From Chloroflexota bacterium (GTDB lineage: Bacteria > Chloroflexota > Anaerolineae > Anaerolineales > UBA11657): DNA of 5,697 nt. Made by a program: the position numbers and the translations under genes. Shown here in pieces: positions 4,772 through 5,697 of this stretch. Every line of letters starts with the position of its first letter. Within the stretch, counting starts at the first letter, position 1. Under the pieces are notes generated by a model. The model saw only the letters and a list, made by a program, of their open reading frames with translations. It made no database searches and had not been told where the DNA came from. The stretch spans positions 1 through 5,697 of the forward strand of contig QWRL01000158.1 of assembly GCA_003670425.1 (NCBI GenBank), given 5' to 3'.

Positions 4772-5697
4772 ATGCTCACGGACTACCGCATCCAGCAGCG
4801 CGCCCATCTGCTCGCCATTGTGCGCGGGCTCAACCAGGAACTGGACTTGGGCACGGTGCTCACGCGCATCCTTGAGGCCTCCACGAACATGCTCAACGGG
4901 CGTGCCGGCTTGATTGCGCTGCGTGAAACTGATGCCACCACGGAAACCCAGTCGCATGTGCGCTTTAATATTTATGCGCAGTACCGCGTGGCGCCGGAAT
5001 ATCTGCGCCACTTTGCCAGCATCCTGAAGGATATTCCCACCGGCGATGTCAAGCACGCCGCGCCGCATCTCATCAGCGAATTAAACCGCCGCTTGTATGT
5101 GGCGCGCAGCCGCGGGCTGGTTTCATTGGAGGGCGCGTTTGGCCTGCCGCTTGAGTCGCGCGGCGAACTGATTGGCCTGCTGCTGGTTTTCCGCGCAACC
5201 GCTGCTCCCTTCGGCCCCAACGAGCAGGGGCTGCTGGATGTGTTCGCAAACCAGGCTGCGGTTGCGGTGACCAATGCGCGCTTGTTCGAAGCCGTCAACC
5301 AGGAACGCCGCCAGCTGGATGCCATCTTGGAGAACGCTGCCGACGGCTTCTGCATCATGGGCGTGGGGCACAAGGTGGAGCGCTGGAACCGGGCGCTGGC
5401 ACGGCTCACCAACATCACCGCAGCCGATGCGATTGGGCGCAACTATGATGACTTGTTTCGCTGGGCGCAGCGCACACGCGGCCTGAACCTTGCGGATGCA
5501 GAAGCCGGCGGGTGGCCGCGGCCCGAGTCTGCGCCCATCTATGTGGAAGGCGAACTGGTGCGCAAGGATGACAGTCCGCTGGCAGTCGGCGTCACTTATG
5601 CTGCGCTCTACGATCGTGAAGCGCCACTTGTCAACCGCATCGTCAGCGTCAACGACATCACGCGTTTGTGCGAAGCCGGGCAGCAGACGCGCACATT
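4772..5697 (+). CDS. GAF-PAS sensory protein, 3' end outside window (likely histidine kinase or similar)
   Basis: The frame is open from the ATG at 4772 to the right edge, giving 308 residues and no stop. After a short helix (HLLAIVRGLNQELDLGTVLTRI, roughly 12-33) comes a GAF domain, about 27-172. Its end is marked by GAFGLPLESRGELIGLLLVF, the FGPNEQGLLDVFANQAAVAVTNARLFEA stretch (about 157-174 for its last part) and a helical linker. A PAS domain follows from about residue 182, with LDAILENAADGF (182-193), WNRALARLTN, GRNYDDLF, and a PAC-like IVSVNDITRLCE near the end of what is visible. There is no membrane segment or signal peptide, so it is cytoplasmic, sensing a small ligand or redox cue. 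In this architecture the next domain is usually a HisKA/HATPase kinase core, less often a GGDEF or phosphatase domain; that part is not visible. No good Shine-Dalgarno precedes the ATG, which suits coupling to the cysteine-rich gene ending 36 bp upstream. ATG 4772 is the first standard start after the TAA at 4733. Confidence 0.86.
   Translation, partial: MLTDYRIQQRAHLLAIVRGLNQELDLGTVLTRILEASTNMLNGRAGLIALRETDATTETQSHVRFNIYAQYRVAPEYLRHFASILKDIPTGDVKHAAPHLISELNRRLYVARSRGLVSLEGAFGLPLESRGELIGLLLVFRATAAPFGPNEQGLLDVFANQAAVAVTNARLFEAVNQERRQLDAILENAADGFCIMGVGHKVERWNRALARLTNITAADAIGRNYDDLFRWAQRTRGLNLADAEAGGWPRPESAPIYVEGELVRKDDSPLAVGVTYAALYDREAPLVNRIVSVNDITRLCEAGQQTRT

Overview
The window is GC-rich bacterial DNA carrying seven protein-coding genes, two of them cut by the window edges. 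No rRNA, tRNA, mobile element or CRISPR array was seen. The best guess at origin is an uncultured member of the Chloroflexota, probably Anaerolineae-like. This rests on the large fusion of a ParB-like domain with two universal-stress domains, the GAF/PAS sensor, and the short SerA-type dehydrogenase. It is an inference from family knowledge, not a measured placement.

Layout. Positions 1-1334 hold two tandem plus-strand family 2 glycosyltransferases, the first without its N-terminus, separated by only 3 bases. They look like the end of an operon for surface polysaccharide or glycan assembly. Positions 1355-2320 hold a minus-strand D-3-phosphoglycerate dehydrogenase-like gene that converges on them across a gap of about 20 bp. 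A short divergent gap (2321-2397) with a consensus minus-strand -10 element separates it from a 571-residue plus-strand protein (2398-4113). That protein joins a ParB-like N-terminal domain and a conserved middle region to two C-terminal UspA-like domains.

Positions 4114-4474 would pass for an empty intergenic region but are structured. They hold a GC hairpin after the UspA-fusion stop, a minus-strand 37-codon ORF for a single-helix membrane peptide with the best Shine-Dalgarno in the window, a perfect 16-bp palindrome, a second inverted repeat, and a near-consensus sigma-70 promoter (TTGACG, 17 bp, TAAAAT) pointing right. That promoter appears to drive a small cysteine-rich protein (4475-4735) and, 36 bp on and in the same reading frame, a GAF-PAS sensory protein (4772 onward) that is still open at the right edge.

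Working picture. The left part is surface-glycan synthesis. The middle is central metabolism (serine branch) beside a stress or nucleotide-sensing protein. The right part is a signalling operon whose output domain lies outside the window. The least explained items are the cysteine-rich protein paired with the sensor, and the small membrane peptide divergent from it with a palindrome between them.
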